A DNA stretch of 64,000 nt. Origin: DAITQM01 sp039794245 (GTDB lineage: Bacteria > Pseudomonadota > Gammaproteobacteria > Xanthomonadales > Wenzhouxiangellaceae). The position numbers and the translations under genes were made by a program. Numbering within the stretch: the first letter of the stretch is position 1; each line of letters opens with the position of its first letter. The stretch covers positions 1-64,000 of the forward strand of contig JBDIVS010000015.1 of assembly GCA_039794245.1 (NCBI GenBank), read 5' to 3'. Positions 36,586 through 45,239 of the stretch are shown one piece after another. A model generated the notes under the pieces. That model made no database searches. It was not told the DNA's origin and saw only the letters and a program-made list of their open reading frames with translations.

Positions 36586-37583
36586 TCAGCCTTGGGCCGG
36601 GGCTGCCGTCAGGTAGGTCCAGCAGGCCTCGAAAGTCTCCCGGCCGCCGAAGACGCGCTGCGTGGCCGCTTCGAGTAGCGCCAGCCGGGCCGCCACCGTC
36701 TCCTCCGGGGCAGCCCCGCCGGTGATCCGCTCGGCGCCCCCGGCCCGGCCTAGCACCCCTTCGTGGTAGACCGCCAGGAAACTGCACCATTCCTCGACGC
36801 GCGCGCCACTGGCCCTGATCTCCACCTCCAGCACCTTGAAGCCCACCGACCGCAGGACCTCCAGGTAGTGTTCGAGAGGGCGCACCGGCAGGAAGTACTT
36901 GCGGCGCAGCCGCGCGTGGGCCGCCATGTGTGCATCGTCGGCCAAGGCCGGCCGGAAGCGGGCAAAGGCCGGATCCATCTCCACCAGGCGTACCGCCTCG
37001 CAATGGATCCGCTCCACCGTCTGGTCGATGATGAAAAGGCCGTCTGGAATGTCGCCGCCGATGTTGCCCGACTGGATAAAGCCCCGCCCCCGGGGATGAG
37101 CAGCCGGCGCCAAGCCGCCAACGTCTCCTCCAGGTCGTGGTAGAGGTGGATGGCATTGGTGGAGACAACCGCATCGAATCCCCGTTCCAGCAGCCCGGGC
37201 TCCAGCGCCTCCTCCAACCGCTGGAGCCGCCCCTCTTCTTTCAGATAGCGCAGGTGACGCAGGTTGATCCGCGGGTCGTCGCGAAATTTTTCCAGCGCCA
37301 GGCGGAGGAACTTGGCCGAGGCGTCAACCAGCAGCACACCGGCCGTCATGCCGGGGCGGCGCGCCAGGAGACGTTCGACCAGGATACCGGTACCGCCCGA
37401 GTAGTCCAGCAGCAGAGCGCCGGGCTCGATGAACTCCGCGAGTTGCTCTACCGTCCGATCCAAGTTGGCGTACCAGGAATGCTTCTGCACGGAGTCGTAT
37501 TTTTGAGCCAACTCCTCAACCGGCCAACAGGTCCAGGGGTCATTGGGAGTTCGGGGTACGCTGGGAGGCCAATTCATGCTCAT
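36586..37583 (-). pseudogene. SAM-dependent methyltransferase, frameshifted
   Basis: The N-terminal half (start 37583, MSMNWPPSVPRTP) carries the SAM-binding motif ALLLDYSGGTGILVERLL, then GVLLVDASAKFLRLAL and FDAVVSTNAIHLYHDLE. At LLIPGGG the frame is lost in the run CCCGGGGGCGGGG (near 37083-37097). The continuation is in the next frame, as RGFIQSGNIGGDIPDGLFII through to the stop at 36586. One missing base restores a protein of about 332 residues. The break lies in a G-run, so a sequencing error or a phase-variable tract is possible. The substrate is unknown. Confidence 0.75.
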
Positions 37584-37616
37584 AATAGAAAGCTCGCAGC
37601 GCGAAAAGCTTTCTCT

Positions 37617-37801
37617 TCAGTCCGTTTGCAACCGGGCTTTGACCTGAGTAACCAGAAATCGCAGCAGGGCGATATGGTCGGGACCGGTGCCGCAGCAGCC
37701 GCCGACAAGGTTGGCCCCGGTTTTGATCCATGCGCGGGCGTGCCCGGCAAAATGGCCGGTGTCACTCTCGCCGGGTATGGCGAACGCGAACGACGAAACT
37801 G
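37617..37801 (-). pseudogene. 3' remnant of a homocysteine S-methyltransferase gene
   Basis: In the gap between the nitrilase stop and the methyltransferase start, the minus strand reads SFAFAIPGESDTGHFAGHAR, then AWIKTGANLVGGCCGTGPDH and IALLRFL, to a TGA at 37617-37619. GGCCGTGPDHI is the zinc-binding signature of the MmuM/BHMT homocysteine methyltransferase family and marks its extreme C-terminus. The frame starts right after the aguB stop codon, so at least 240 N-terminal residues are missing. A deletion has fused this tail to the 3' end of the aguB operon. Confidence 0.75.
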
Positions 37802-38671
37802 TTACCCGTTTCCCAGTTTGAACAATCGCTGATACAGTTCCGGGCGGCGGTCGCGAAACAAGCCCCAGCCGGCGCGTTCTTCGGCGAGGCGGTCCAGGTC
37901 GAAGCTATGAACGAGCACGGCCTCCTCGTCGCGGCCGGCGGCAGCGACCAATTCGCCGTCGGGGCCGGCGATGAACGACGAGCCGTAGAAGGTCACCGTA
38001 CAGCTTCGCCCCGCCTCGACACCGATCCGGTTGGCGGCGATCACCGGCATCTTATTGCACACCGCATGGCCGCGCATCGCCAGTTGCCAGGCGGCGGCAG
38101 TATCCGCCCCGGGCGAGGCCGGTTCGGAGCCGATCGCGGTCGGGTAGAACAACATCTCGGCGCCGGCCAGGGCCATCGCCCGCGCCGCTTCAGGAAACCA
38201 CTGGTCCCAGCAGATCGCTGCCCCGATCCGGGCAGCGGGTAGCTCCCAGACCATAAAACCGGTGTCGCCGGGGGTGAAATAATACTTTTCCTGGTAGCCC
38301 GGGCCGTCCGGGATATGCGATTTGCGATAAACGCCGCGCACCTTGCCCGTGCCATCGATCATCGCCAGCGAGTTGAAATACACCTGCCCGGCGCGCTCGA
38401 AAAAACTGAGCGGCAGCGCGATGTTCAGTTCGGCGGCGAGATCCGAAAAGCGGGCAATCAGCGGGCTGGCGCCGACTTCCTCGGCGGCCGCGAACCACGT
38501 CGGATCCTGGTCCTTGCAGAAGTAAGGCATCGCGAACAGTTCCGGCAGCAGCACGATCGCAGCGCCGCTTGCCGCGGCGGCGCGGACCAGGCGCTCGGCG
38601 TTGACAAGATTGGTTTCGCGCTCGGCGCCGCAGGCCATCTGCAAGGCGGCAACGGTGATCCGGCGGCTCAT
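37802..38671 (-). CDS. aguB: N-carbamoylputrescine amidase (nitrilase family)
   Basis: This 289-residue carbon-nitrogen hydrolase has the catalytic triad in IVLLPELF (Glu), YRKSHIPDGPGY (Lys) and GAAICWDQWFPEAAR (Cys). QEKYYFTPGDTGF and PASPGADTAAAWQLAMRGHA are typical of AguB, which converts N-carbamoylputrescine to putrescine in arginine/agmatine breakdown. The start ATG 38671 shares one base with the stop of the aldehyde dehydrogenase gene (TGATG), indicating coupling. The neighbouring agmatine deiminase gene (aguA) is not present. Confidence 0.92.
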   Translation of the reverse strand: MSRRITVAALQMACGAERETNLVNAERLVRAAAASGAAIVLLPELFAMPYFCKDQDPTWFAAAEEVGASPLIARFSDLAAELNIALPLSFFERAGQVYFNSLAMIDGTGKVRGVYRKSHIPDGPGYQEKYYFTPGDTGFMVWELPAARIGAAICWDQWFPEAARAMALAGAEMLFYPTAIGSEPASPGADTAAAWQLAMRGHAVCNKMPVIAANRIGVEAGRSCTVTFYGSSFIAGPDGELVAAAGRDEEAVLVHSFDLDRLAEERAGWGLFRDRRPELYQRLFKLGNG

Positions 38672-40167
38672 CAGAGTTTGATCCAGGTGGTTTTCAATTC
38701 GACGTATTTGTCCAGCGCATGCAGCGATTTGTCGCGGCCGTTGCCCGATTGCTTGTAACCGCCGAACGGCACGGTCAGATCGCCGGCGTCGTAACAGTTG
38801 ACCCACACCGTACCGGCACGCAGGGCGCGGGCGATGCGGTGCGCCTTGCTGATATCGCGCGTCCAGACGGCGGCGGCGAGGCCGTAGTCGGTGCGGTTGG
38901 CGAGGCGGACGGCGTCGGCCACCTCGTCGAAGGCCAGCACCGAGAGCACCGGCCCGAAGATCTCCTCGCGGGCGATCGTCATCTCCGGGGTCACGTCGTC
39001 AAACACGGTCGGCTCGACGAAATAACCGCGTTCGCCGTGCCGCCCGCCGCCGAGGCGAAGTTCGCCCCCCTCGGCCCGGCCTTTTTCGATATAGCCCAGC
39101 ACTTTGTCGAACTGGATGCGATCGACGATCGCGCCGAGCCGGGTGGCGGGGTCGAGCGGATCGCCGGGCTGCAACGTGCGGCCGATGGCGACGATTTTGT
39201 CGAGCAGCGGCTCTTTGATCTCGCGGGCAGCGAGCAGCCGGGAGGCCGCCGAACACATCTCGCCCTGGTTGAAGAAAATACCCCAGGCCGCCGCTTCGGC
39301 CGCGGCGTCGAGATCGGCGCAATCGGCGAGCACCAGGTTCGGGCTTTTGCCGCCGCATTCGAGCCATACCCGTTTCATGTTGGAACGCCCAGCGTATTCG
39401 AGCATCTTCTTGCCGACCGCAGTCGAGCCGGTAAAGGCAATGCAATCGACATCGGGGTGCATCGCCAGCGCTTCGCCGGCGGTGTGACCGAAACCGGGCA
39501 CGACATTGAACACCCCTTCGGGGATGCCGGCTTCGAGTGCCAGCTCGCCGAGACGGAGCGCCGAGAGCGGGGATTTTTCCGACGGCTTCAACACCACGCT
39601 GTTGCCGGTGGCGAGCGCCGGTGCGATTTTCCAGGCGGCCATCAACAGCGGAAAGTTCCACGGCACGATGGCGCCGACGACGCCGACCGGCTCGCGCGTG
39701 ATCATGCCGATCTCGTCGGCCGGGGTCGGCGTGATCTCGCCGTTGACCTTGTCGATCGCCTCGCCGTACCAGGCAAAGCAGCGGGCCGCGGCCGGGGCGT
39801 CGATGGTCAGCGCATCGTGGATCGGTTTGCCCATATCGAGGGTGTCGATCAGTGCCAGCTCCTCGCGGCCGGCGTCGAGCAACTCGGCCAGGCGCAACAG
39901 ACGCTTCTTCCTGGCCGCCGGCGGCTGATCGCGCCAGACGCCGGCTTCGAACGTCCGGCGCGCCGCCGCGACGGCCTGGTCGATATCGGTTTTATCGCCG
40001 GCCGCGACTTCGGCCAGCACCTTGCCGTCGGCCGGATTGATCGATTCGAACGTCATGCCGGAGGCGGCGGGCTGAAAACGCCCGGCGATCAGGCACCCGG
40101 TCTTAAGTTCGAGCGCCTCGGCCAGCGCCTGCCATTTAGCCCGTGTTTTGAGTTTCGCCTCGTTCAT
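38671..40167 (-). CDS. puuC: Aldehyde dehydrogenase, PuuC-like
   Basis: The 498-residue NAD(P)-dependent dehydrogenase has VGAIVPWNFPLLMAAWKIAP for cofactor binding, KRVWLECGGKSPNLVLADC with the catalytic glutamate, and FFNQGEMCSAASRLL with the catalytic cysteine. WVNCYDAGDLTVPFGGYKQS is characteristic of gamma-glutamyl-gamma-aminobutyraldehyde dehydrogenases. With the PuuR-like regulator upstream and AguB downstream, it probably acts in putrescine breakdown to GABA. ATG 40167 begins MNEAKLKTRAKW; the longer frame upstream lacks conservation. Confidence 0.9.
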   Translation of the reverse strand: MNEAKLKTRAKWQALAEALELKTGCLIAGRFQPAASGMTFESINPADGKVLAEVAAGDKTDIDQAVAAARRTFEAGVWRDQPPAARKKRLLRLAELLDAGREELALIDTLDMGKPIHDALTIDAPAAARCFAWYGEAIDKVNGEITPTPADEIGMITREPVGVVGAIVPWNFPLLMAAWKIAPALATGNSVVLKPSEKSPLSALRLGELALEAGIPEGVFNVVPGFGHTAGEALAMHPDVDCIAFTGSTAVGKKMLEYAGRSNMKRVWLECGGKSPNLVLADCADLDAAAEAAAWGIFFNQGEMCSAASRLLAAREIKEPLLDKIVAIGRTLQPGDPLDPATRLGAIVDRIQFDKVLGYIEKGRAEGGELRLGGGRHGERGYFVEPTVFDDVTPEMTIAREEIFGPVLSVLAFDEVADAVRLANRTDYGLAAAVWTRDISKAHRIARALRAGTVWVNCYDAGDLTVPFGGYKQSGNGRDKSLHALDKYVELKTTWIKL

Positions 40168-40235
40168 CGCCCTCTCCCGCCTGGTCCGCAGATTGCCTGC
40201 AGCATAGGCTATCACGCCGCGCACCGTCGGCGGCT

Positions 40236-40829
40236 TCAGAAAGTCGGGGGCGTATTGGCACTGACGATCTCGCAGGTCTCGTCGCCGACGTTGCGGAAGC
40301 GGTGCGGCAGGTCGCTGGAAAAATAATAGGCCTCGCCGGCGCGCAACAGGCGGCATTCGCCGGCGACGGTCAGTTCGATCTCGCCTTTGACCACCACGCC
40401 GCCTTCCTCGCCGGGGTGCGCCAGCATCGTCTCGCCGGTATCGCCGCCCGGCAGATAGCGCTCGTGCAGGATCGTCATCTGCCGGCCGGGCTGGTTGGCG
40501 GCGACCAGGTACAACAGCACTTGCGTACTGCCGACGTTGGGCATCTCGTCTAGGCGATAAAACCGCTGCCGGCCGGCGGCCAGGCCGGAGGTGAAAAAAT
40601 CGGCCATCGTGATCGGCAGCGCCTCGAGGATGCGGTGCAGCGAACTGATCGACGGGCTGACGCGGTTTTGCTCGATCAGAGAAATCATGCCGTTGGTCAC
40701 CCCGGCGCGCTTGGCCAATTCGCGCTGCGACCAGCCACGCTCACGACGCAGTGCCTTCAAACGCGCCCCGACATCGAAATCCGTCCCGCCGCGCACCCGG
40801 CGCGCCGCCTTGATCGCCTGCTGGATCAT
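40236..40829 (-). CDS. puuR: PuuR-like XRE/cupin transcriptional regulator
   Basis: This 197-residue regulator combines an N-terminal helix-turn-helix of the XRE class (LKALRRERGWSQRELAKRAG, VTNGMISLIEQNRVSPS) with a C-terminal cupin (GGDTGETMLAHPGEEGGVVV, KGEIELTVAGECRLLRAGEA). This is the layout of PuuR, the putrescine-responsive repressor. It lies 68 bp upstream of puuC on the same strand, so it probably controls the puuC-aguB unit. Cupin ligands are polyamine-related in PuuR; that is known for the family, not shown here. Confidence 0.88.
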   Translation of the reverse strand: MIQQAIKAARRVRGGTDFDVGARLKALRRERGWSQRELAKRAGVTNGMISLIEQNRVSPSISSLHRILEALPITMADFFTSGLAAGRQRFYRLDEMPNVGSTQVLLYLVAANQPGRQMTILHERYLPGGDTGETMLAHPGEEGGVVVKGEIELTVAGECRLLRAGEAYYFSSDLPHRFRNVGDETCEIVSANTPPTF

Positions 40830-40976
40830 GCGCCGCGCCCCGGCCCGGCAAAACCGTTGGCCAGCGCGCATCGGCCATCGAGCTGCCAGCGATCCACGGT
40901 TGGCATCAGGGGTGGAAGCTGGCGATCAGCGGCAGCCGGTGGCATGAGGTCTCGGTGGTGAAGGTAAACTGGACAG

Positions 40977-41483
40977 ATGAGATACGCATTCTGTGGCTTG
41001 TTTTTGATTGTACCGCTCGTGCTGGCCGGCTGCGCCCGAGCGCCGTGCGACCGTGCCCAGGCGCAAGAGACCGGATACCGGGCGGCGCTCGGCGGCGGCG
41101 CATTTTCCCCACCGTCCGGTGCAACCCCGGCGTGCCGATTGGCCTGGCAGCAAGGCTGGGAGCGCGGTCAGGCCGAATTTTGTACACCGCAGCGGGGTTG
41201 GCGGGACGGCACGGCCGGCGAGCCTGCGGCGGCGATCTGTGCCGCCGGCGTCAACCAGCCGGTGAGCTATATTTCAGCGTACCGGCTGGCGGTGGAAATC
41301 GACCGGCTCGAGGCCGAACGTCAGACGCTTACGGCAACCGGCGAGGCCACCGATCCGCTGCGCGCCACCGATCTCGAACAGCAATTGACTGACCTTAGGG
41401 CCCTGGCCGAGCAACATGGCTGGCGCGAACCCGAGCCGTTGGAAGACCGTCTCAGGGCGGCGCGCAAAGACAGTGGGCGCTGA
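40977..41483 (+). CDS. DUF2799-like lipoprotein
   Basis: This 168-residue protein has a lipoprotein signal. The stretch LFLIVPLVLAGC places Cys19 at the lipobox, so the mature protein should be membrane-anchored. The body is cysteine-containing, with CRLAWQQGWERGQAEFC and RGWRDGTAGEPAAAIC resembling DUF2799, followed by an acidic coiled-coil-like tail (IDRLEAERQTL, ATDLEQQLTDLRALAEQ). Its function is unknown. Its last 32 bases overlap the convergent sppA gene. Confidence 0.75.
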   Translation: MRYAFCGLFLIVPLVLAGCARAPCDRAQAQETGYRAALGGGAFSPPSGATPACRLAWQQGWERGQAEFCTPQRGWRDGTAGEPAAAICAAGVNQPVSYISAYRLAVEIDRLEAERQTLTATGEATDPLRATDLEQQLTDLRALAEQHGWREPEPLEDRLRAARKDSGR

Positions 41484-43302
41484 CCGCCGGCGCGTCACCG
41501 GCCGCAGCGGCCAGTAATTCCAGCTCACGTTGCAAGCGATCGGCGGCCCGCTTCGCCGCCGGCGGCAGGGGCGTTGTACCGAGGTGCGAGGCGATGGCGC
41601 CGGCCGCGGCCTGGCCGCTCATTTCGAGCCAGCGGTCGAGCAGGCCGGCTTCGGGTTCGATATAACGCACGCGGTAATCGTCGCCCAAACCGGCGCGCCG
41701 CGCCGCGGCGGCGATGGCCTCCTGCAGGCCGCCCGACTGGTCGATCAGTTTGTGCTCACCGGCCTGCCGGCCGCTCCACACCCGGCCGCCGGCCACGGCC
41801 TCGACTTCGGCCACCTCCAGCGGCCGGTTGGCGGCGACCAGATCGATGAATCGCCGGTAGCCGCGCTCGATCAGCGCCTGGATCATCCGCCCGGCCGCCG
41901 CATCGAGCGGGCGATCGATGCGCAGGGCGCCGGCCAGCGGCGTCGTACCGACCCCGTCGGTATGAATCCCGATCTTGTCGAGCGTCCGGTCGATCGTCGG
42001 CCACAGGCCGAAGATGCCGATCGAACCGGTGATCGTCGTCGGATTGGCCCACACCTCGTCGGCACCCTGGGCGATCCAGTAACCGCCCGAGGCGGCGACA
42101 TTGCCCATGCTGACGATGACCGGCTTGCCGGCCTGGCGCAGCGCCAGCATTTCGCGGCGGATGGCTTCGGAAGCCAGCGCGTCGCCGCCCGGGCTGTTGA
42201 TTCTGAACACCACGACTTTGATGTCGTCATTTTCGGCGGCGTAACGCAACAAGGCGCCAAGCGACGCGGCGCCGATGCTGCCCGGCGGCTGCTCGCCGCT
42301 GCTGATCGCCCCTTCGGCAACCACGATGCCGATCTGTGCCGCTCCAGTCGGCGGCCGCGGCTTGAGTCGGAGGTAATCCTCGTGCCCGATGCCGTGCCAG
42401 TCGCCGTCGTCCGCCGCCAGTTCGGCGCGCGCTTCGGGCCAGGACAAAAGCCTGTCGACCAGGCCCATGTCGAGCGCTGCCTGGGCCAGATCGCCGTCCC
42501 GTTCGACTGCGGACATGGCGTAACCTTGGGTCAGACGGTCGATCATCTCGAACGGCAGGCCGCGGTTTAAGGCGATATCGCTCATAAACTGCTGCCACAA
42601 GTCGCCGATCAGCGCCCCGCCGGCACGCCGGTCGGCATCCGACATATCGTCGCGGATAAAAGGCTCGGCTGCCGATTTATATTCGCCGACGCGGAACAGG
42701 TGAACATCGATGCCGAGCTTGTCCAGGCCGGCGCGGAAATAGTTGCGGTAGTACTGAAAACCTTCGAGCCAGATCAGGCCGTTTGGATCGAGCCAGACTT
42801 CGTCGGCCAGGCTGGAGAGGTAATATTGGCTCTGCGTCAGATCGCTGCCGTAGGCGACGATTTTCTTACCGCTGGCGCGCAGCTTGCTAACGGCATGGCC
42901 GAGTTCCTGCAACTGCGCCAAACCGATCGACGTCATTGTCGATGGATCGAGCAGCACCTGGCGGACCGCCGAATCGCCGGCGGCCATTTCGAGGGCGCGC
43001 AACAGATCGCGCAATTGCGTCTCGGGCTCCTCGTCGCCGAGCAGGCGGCCGATGGCGCGTTCCAGCGGCGTGCCGGTATACTGCTCGACGACCGCGCCAC
43101 GCGGCTTGAGCACCAGTGTCGCCTGTTTTGGAATGGTCACGACCTCGCCCGGCGCCAGCAGCAGGCGCAGCAGCAAAATCAAAATCACCAGAAATAACAG
43201 GTTCAGCATGGCCCGCCGCAGGCAATCGATCCAGTGCCAGAAACCGCGCCACAGCCGGCCAATGAACGACCCGTTTGCTGTTTTTAAAGTCACTTCGTTC
43301 AT
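41452..43302 (-). CDS. sppA: Signal peptide peptidase SppA, long (67K) type
   Basis: The 616-residue inner-membrane protease degrades released signal peptides. An N-terminal anchor (LLFLVILILLLRLLL) is followed by two tandem SppA domains. The catalytic lysine lies in FRVGEYKSAAEPFIRDDMSD of the first domain, and the serine nucleophile lies in KPVIVSMGNVAASGGYWIA of the second, as in E. coli SppA. The C-terminal 40 residues are alanine-rich and end in CLCAPP. The start overlaps the nfeD stop (ATGA). Confidence 0.95.
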   Translation of the reverse strand: MNEVTLKTANGSFIGRLWRGFWHWIDCLRRAMLNLLFLVILILLLRLLLAPGEVVTIPKQATLVLKPRGAVVEQYTGTPLERAIGRLLGDEEPETQLRDLLRALEMAAGDSAVRQVLLDPSTMTSIGLAQLQELGHAVSKLRASGKKIVAYGSDLTQSQYYLSSLADEVWLDPNGLIWLEGFQYYRNYFRAGLDKLGIDVHLFRVGEYKSAAEPFIRDDMSDADRRAGGALIGDLWQQFMSDIALNRGLPFEMIDRLTQGYAMSAVERDGDLAQAALDMGLVDRLLSWPEARAELAADDGDWHGIGHEDYLRLKPRPPTGAAQIGIVVAEGAISSGEQPPGSIGAASLGALLRYAAENDDIKVVVFRINSPGGDALASEAIRREMLALRQAGKPVIVSMGNVAASGGYWIAQGADEVWANPTTITGSIGIFGLWPTIDRTLDKIGIHTDGVGTTPLAGALRIDRPLDAAAGRMIQALIERGYRRFIDLVAANRPLEVAEVEAVAGGRVWSGRQAGEHKLIDQSGGLQEAIAAAARRAGLGDDYRVRYIEPEAGLLDRWLEMSGQAAAGAIASHLGTTPLPPAAKRAADRLQRELELLAAAAGDAPAVSAHCLCAPP

Positions 43303-43778
43303 GCCGCATCCCTGCCGGATTCGCCGCCCGGCGCGGCGACCGCCGTCACTTTTAGCACCACCCCGTCGGTGGCGGTGACTTTCACCTGCGACCCGGCCGG
43401 CAAATCGCTGCCGGTGATTTTCCAGGTGCTGTCATCAACGCGGATCTTGCCGGTACCGTTGACGATCGGCTCGCCGAGCGTAAACACCCGGCCGACGTAT
43501 TGCCGGCCGCGCTTGTTCAGCGCCGGCTGGTCGCTCGATGCCGGGTGTCGGCGCCGGTAATTGCGCCAGCCGACGATGCTGGCAACCGACAGCACGGCGA
43601 ACAGGATGAATTGAAACTCGATCCCGATCGCCGGCAAAATCCACAGCACGAAGCCGACGACGATCGCCGCGATGCCGAGCCACAGAAAAAACGCCGCCGG
43701 CGCAAACGCTTCGAGTATCAGCATCACCAGCGCGAAAATCCACCAGTGCCAGAAAACGATCGTCCACTCCGGCTTCAT
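43299..43778 (-). CDS. NfeD-family membrane protein (short form)
   Basis: The 159-residue protein has about three membrane helices (WWIFALVMLILEAFAPAAFFLWLG-type region, cores FALVMLILEAF and FILFAVLSVASIVGW) followed by an OB-fold NfeD domain (GRVFTLGEPIVNGTGKIRVD, LPAGSQVKVTATDGVVLKV). Short NfeD proteins partner with SPFH proteins in membrane microdomains (YbbK/YbbJ in E. coli). ATG 43778 follows the qmcA stop by one base, and its stop overlaps the sppA start. Confidence 0.92.
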   Translation of the reverse strand: MKPEWTIVFWHWWIFALVMLILEAFAPAAFFLWLGIAAIVVGFVLWILPAIGIEFQFILFAVLSVASIVGWRNYRRRHPASSDQPALNKRGRQYVGRVFTLGEPIVNGTGKIRVDDSTWKITGSDLPAGSQVKVTATDGVVLKVTAVAAPGGESGRDAA

Positions 43779-43779
43779 A

Positions 43780-44721
43780 TCACGCCCCTCTCGCCTTGCC
43801 GCCGGTACGCGCCGCTTCGGCCAACTCGATGATGCCGGCAAGCGAGCCCAAGACATTGGTCGCCTCGATCGGCAGGATCAGCGTTTTCTGGTTGCCGGAA
43901 ATCGCCAGCGCCTTGAGCGCCTCGACATATTTCTGGGCAACGAAATAATTCACCGCCTGGATGTTGCCCTCGGCGATGGCCTTGGAAACCATATCGGTCG
44001 CCCTAGCCTCGGCTTCGGCCAGGCGCTCGCGCGCCTCGGCATCGCGGAACGCCGCTTCGCGCCGGCCTTCGGCCTCGAGGATCGCCGCCTGCTTCTCGCC
44101 GTCGGCGCGCAGGATTTCGGCTTGCCTGAGGCCCTCGGCCTCGAGAATGTTGGCGCGTTTTTCACGCTCGGCCTTCATCTGCCGGGCCATCGACTGCACC
44201 AGGTCGGCCGGCGGCTGGATGTCCTTGATCTCGATGCGCGTCACCTTGACGCCCCACGGCGTCGTCGCCTCATCGACGACGATCAGCAGCCGGGCGTTGA
44301 TTTCGTCGCGCTTCGACAACGATTCGTCGAGATCCATCGAGCCGAGCACGGTGCGGACGTTGGTCATCGTCAAATTGAGGATGGCGGTCTCCAGTTGCGC
44401 CACCTCGTAGGCCGCCTTGGCGGCGTCGAGCACCTGGTAGAAAACGACGCCATCGACGCGGACCACGGCATTGTCGCGGGTGATCACATCCTGCGACGGC
44501 ACGTCGAGCACCTGCTCCATCATGTTGACCCGCCGCCCGATGCGGTCGAAAAACGGGATCAGTACATGAAACCCCGGCTCGAACGTCGCACGGTAACGGC
44601 CGAAGCGTTCGATCGTGTACTCGTAACCCTGGCTGACGACGACCGCCCCCTTGATGACGATGATGACCGCCAGGACGATCAGCCCGACGGCGAAATTAAA
44701 GAAATTGAACAACTCGAACAT
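43780..44721 (-). CDS. qmcA: SPFH/band 7 protein, QmcA-type
   Basis: The 313-residue SPFH protein has one N-terminal helix (FAVGLIVLAVIIVIKGAVVV). The band-7 domain reads RYRATFEPGFHVLIPFFDRI, NMMEQVLDVPSQDVITRDN and VRTVLGSMDLDESLSKRDEI. An Ala/Glu-rich coiled coil follows (KRANILEAEGLRQAEILRAD, REAAFRDAEARERLAEAEAR). Such proteins scaffold membrane domains and modulate proteases. qmcA, nfeD and sppA form a tight operon, suggesting a joint role in membrane protein quality control. Confidence 0.95.
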   Translation of the reverse strand: MFELFNFFNFAVGLIVLAVIIVIKGAVVVSQGYEYTIERFGRYRATFEPGFHVLIPFFDRIGRRVNMMEQVLDVPSQDVITRDNAVVRVDGVVFYQVLDAAKAAYEVAQLETAILNLTMTNVRTVLGSMDLDESLSKRDEINARLLIVVDEATTPWGVKVTRIEIKDIQPPADLVQSMARQMKAEREKRANILEAEGLRQAEILRADGEKQAAILEAEGRREAAFRDAEARERLAEAEARATDMVSKAIAEGNIQAVNYFVAQKYVEALKALAISGNQKTLILPIEATNVLGSLAGIIELAEAARTGGKARGA

Positions 44722-44757
44722 GACCTCTCCCCTGTCCGGCAGGCGCCCGGCGCCCGC

Positions 44758-45147
44758 TCAAAACCAATGACGGATCATCAACAGCACCGCCCCGCCGGCC
44801 AATAGCAGCCAGGTCAGGGCCGTGCCGGCCATCCGTCCCGGCGACGCACCGCTCGACCGGCCGAGGCCGAAGGCGTGCAGCAGGCGGGCGGTCATCAGCA
44901 CCGCGCCGTAAAGGTGCAACCCCCAGGCCGGCAGGCCGCCGAGCTCCAGGAGCAGCATCAAGATGAGCGCCAGCGGCACATATTCGGTGAAATTGGCCTG
45001 CACGCGGACGGCGCGTTCCAGGTCGGCGTGCCCGGCCGTCCCGACGCCCACCTTGTGGCGCTGGCGCAGACCGACAACGAGGAACGACAGGTAAACGAGC
45101 AACAGCGCGGCCAGCGCGCCATACAACGCGGTGATCGAGGCAGTCAT
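44758..45147 (-). CDS. MAPEG-family membrane protein
   Basis: The 129-residue protein has four membrane helices and the family motif RVQANFTEYVPLALILMLLL with the conserved glutamate. Further stretches are GLHLYGAVLMTARLLHAFGL and ALTWLLLAGGAVLLMI. MAPEG proteins include glutathione S-transferases and eicosanoid-type enzymes. Bacterial members are thought to handle hydrophobic electrophiles, but the substrate here is unknown. It lies 36 bp upstream of qmcA on the same strand and might be co-transcribed. Confidence 0.9.
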   Translation of the reverse strand: MTASITALYGALAALLLVYLSFLVVGLRQRHKVGVGTAGHADLERAVRVQANFTEYVPLALILMLLLELGGLPAWGLHLYGAVLMTARLLHAFGLGRSSGASPGRMAGTALTWLLLAGGAVLLMIRHWF

Positions 45148-45239
45148 CGGCGATCTCTCCCGTGGGTGTGGACGATCAGGCGCTTATCATCGCCGAAGTT
45201 GGCGACAAATGAAACCGTGCTGCGGGCGGCGGGCGAAAA

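Noticed and set aside
38719..40326. 535-residue plus-strand frame opposite puuC
   Set aside because: It is antisense to a well-conserved aldehyde dehydrogenase and contains no motifs.
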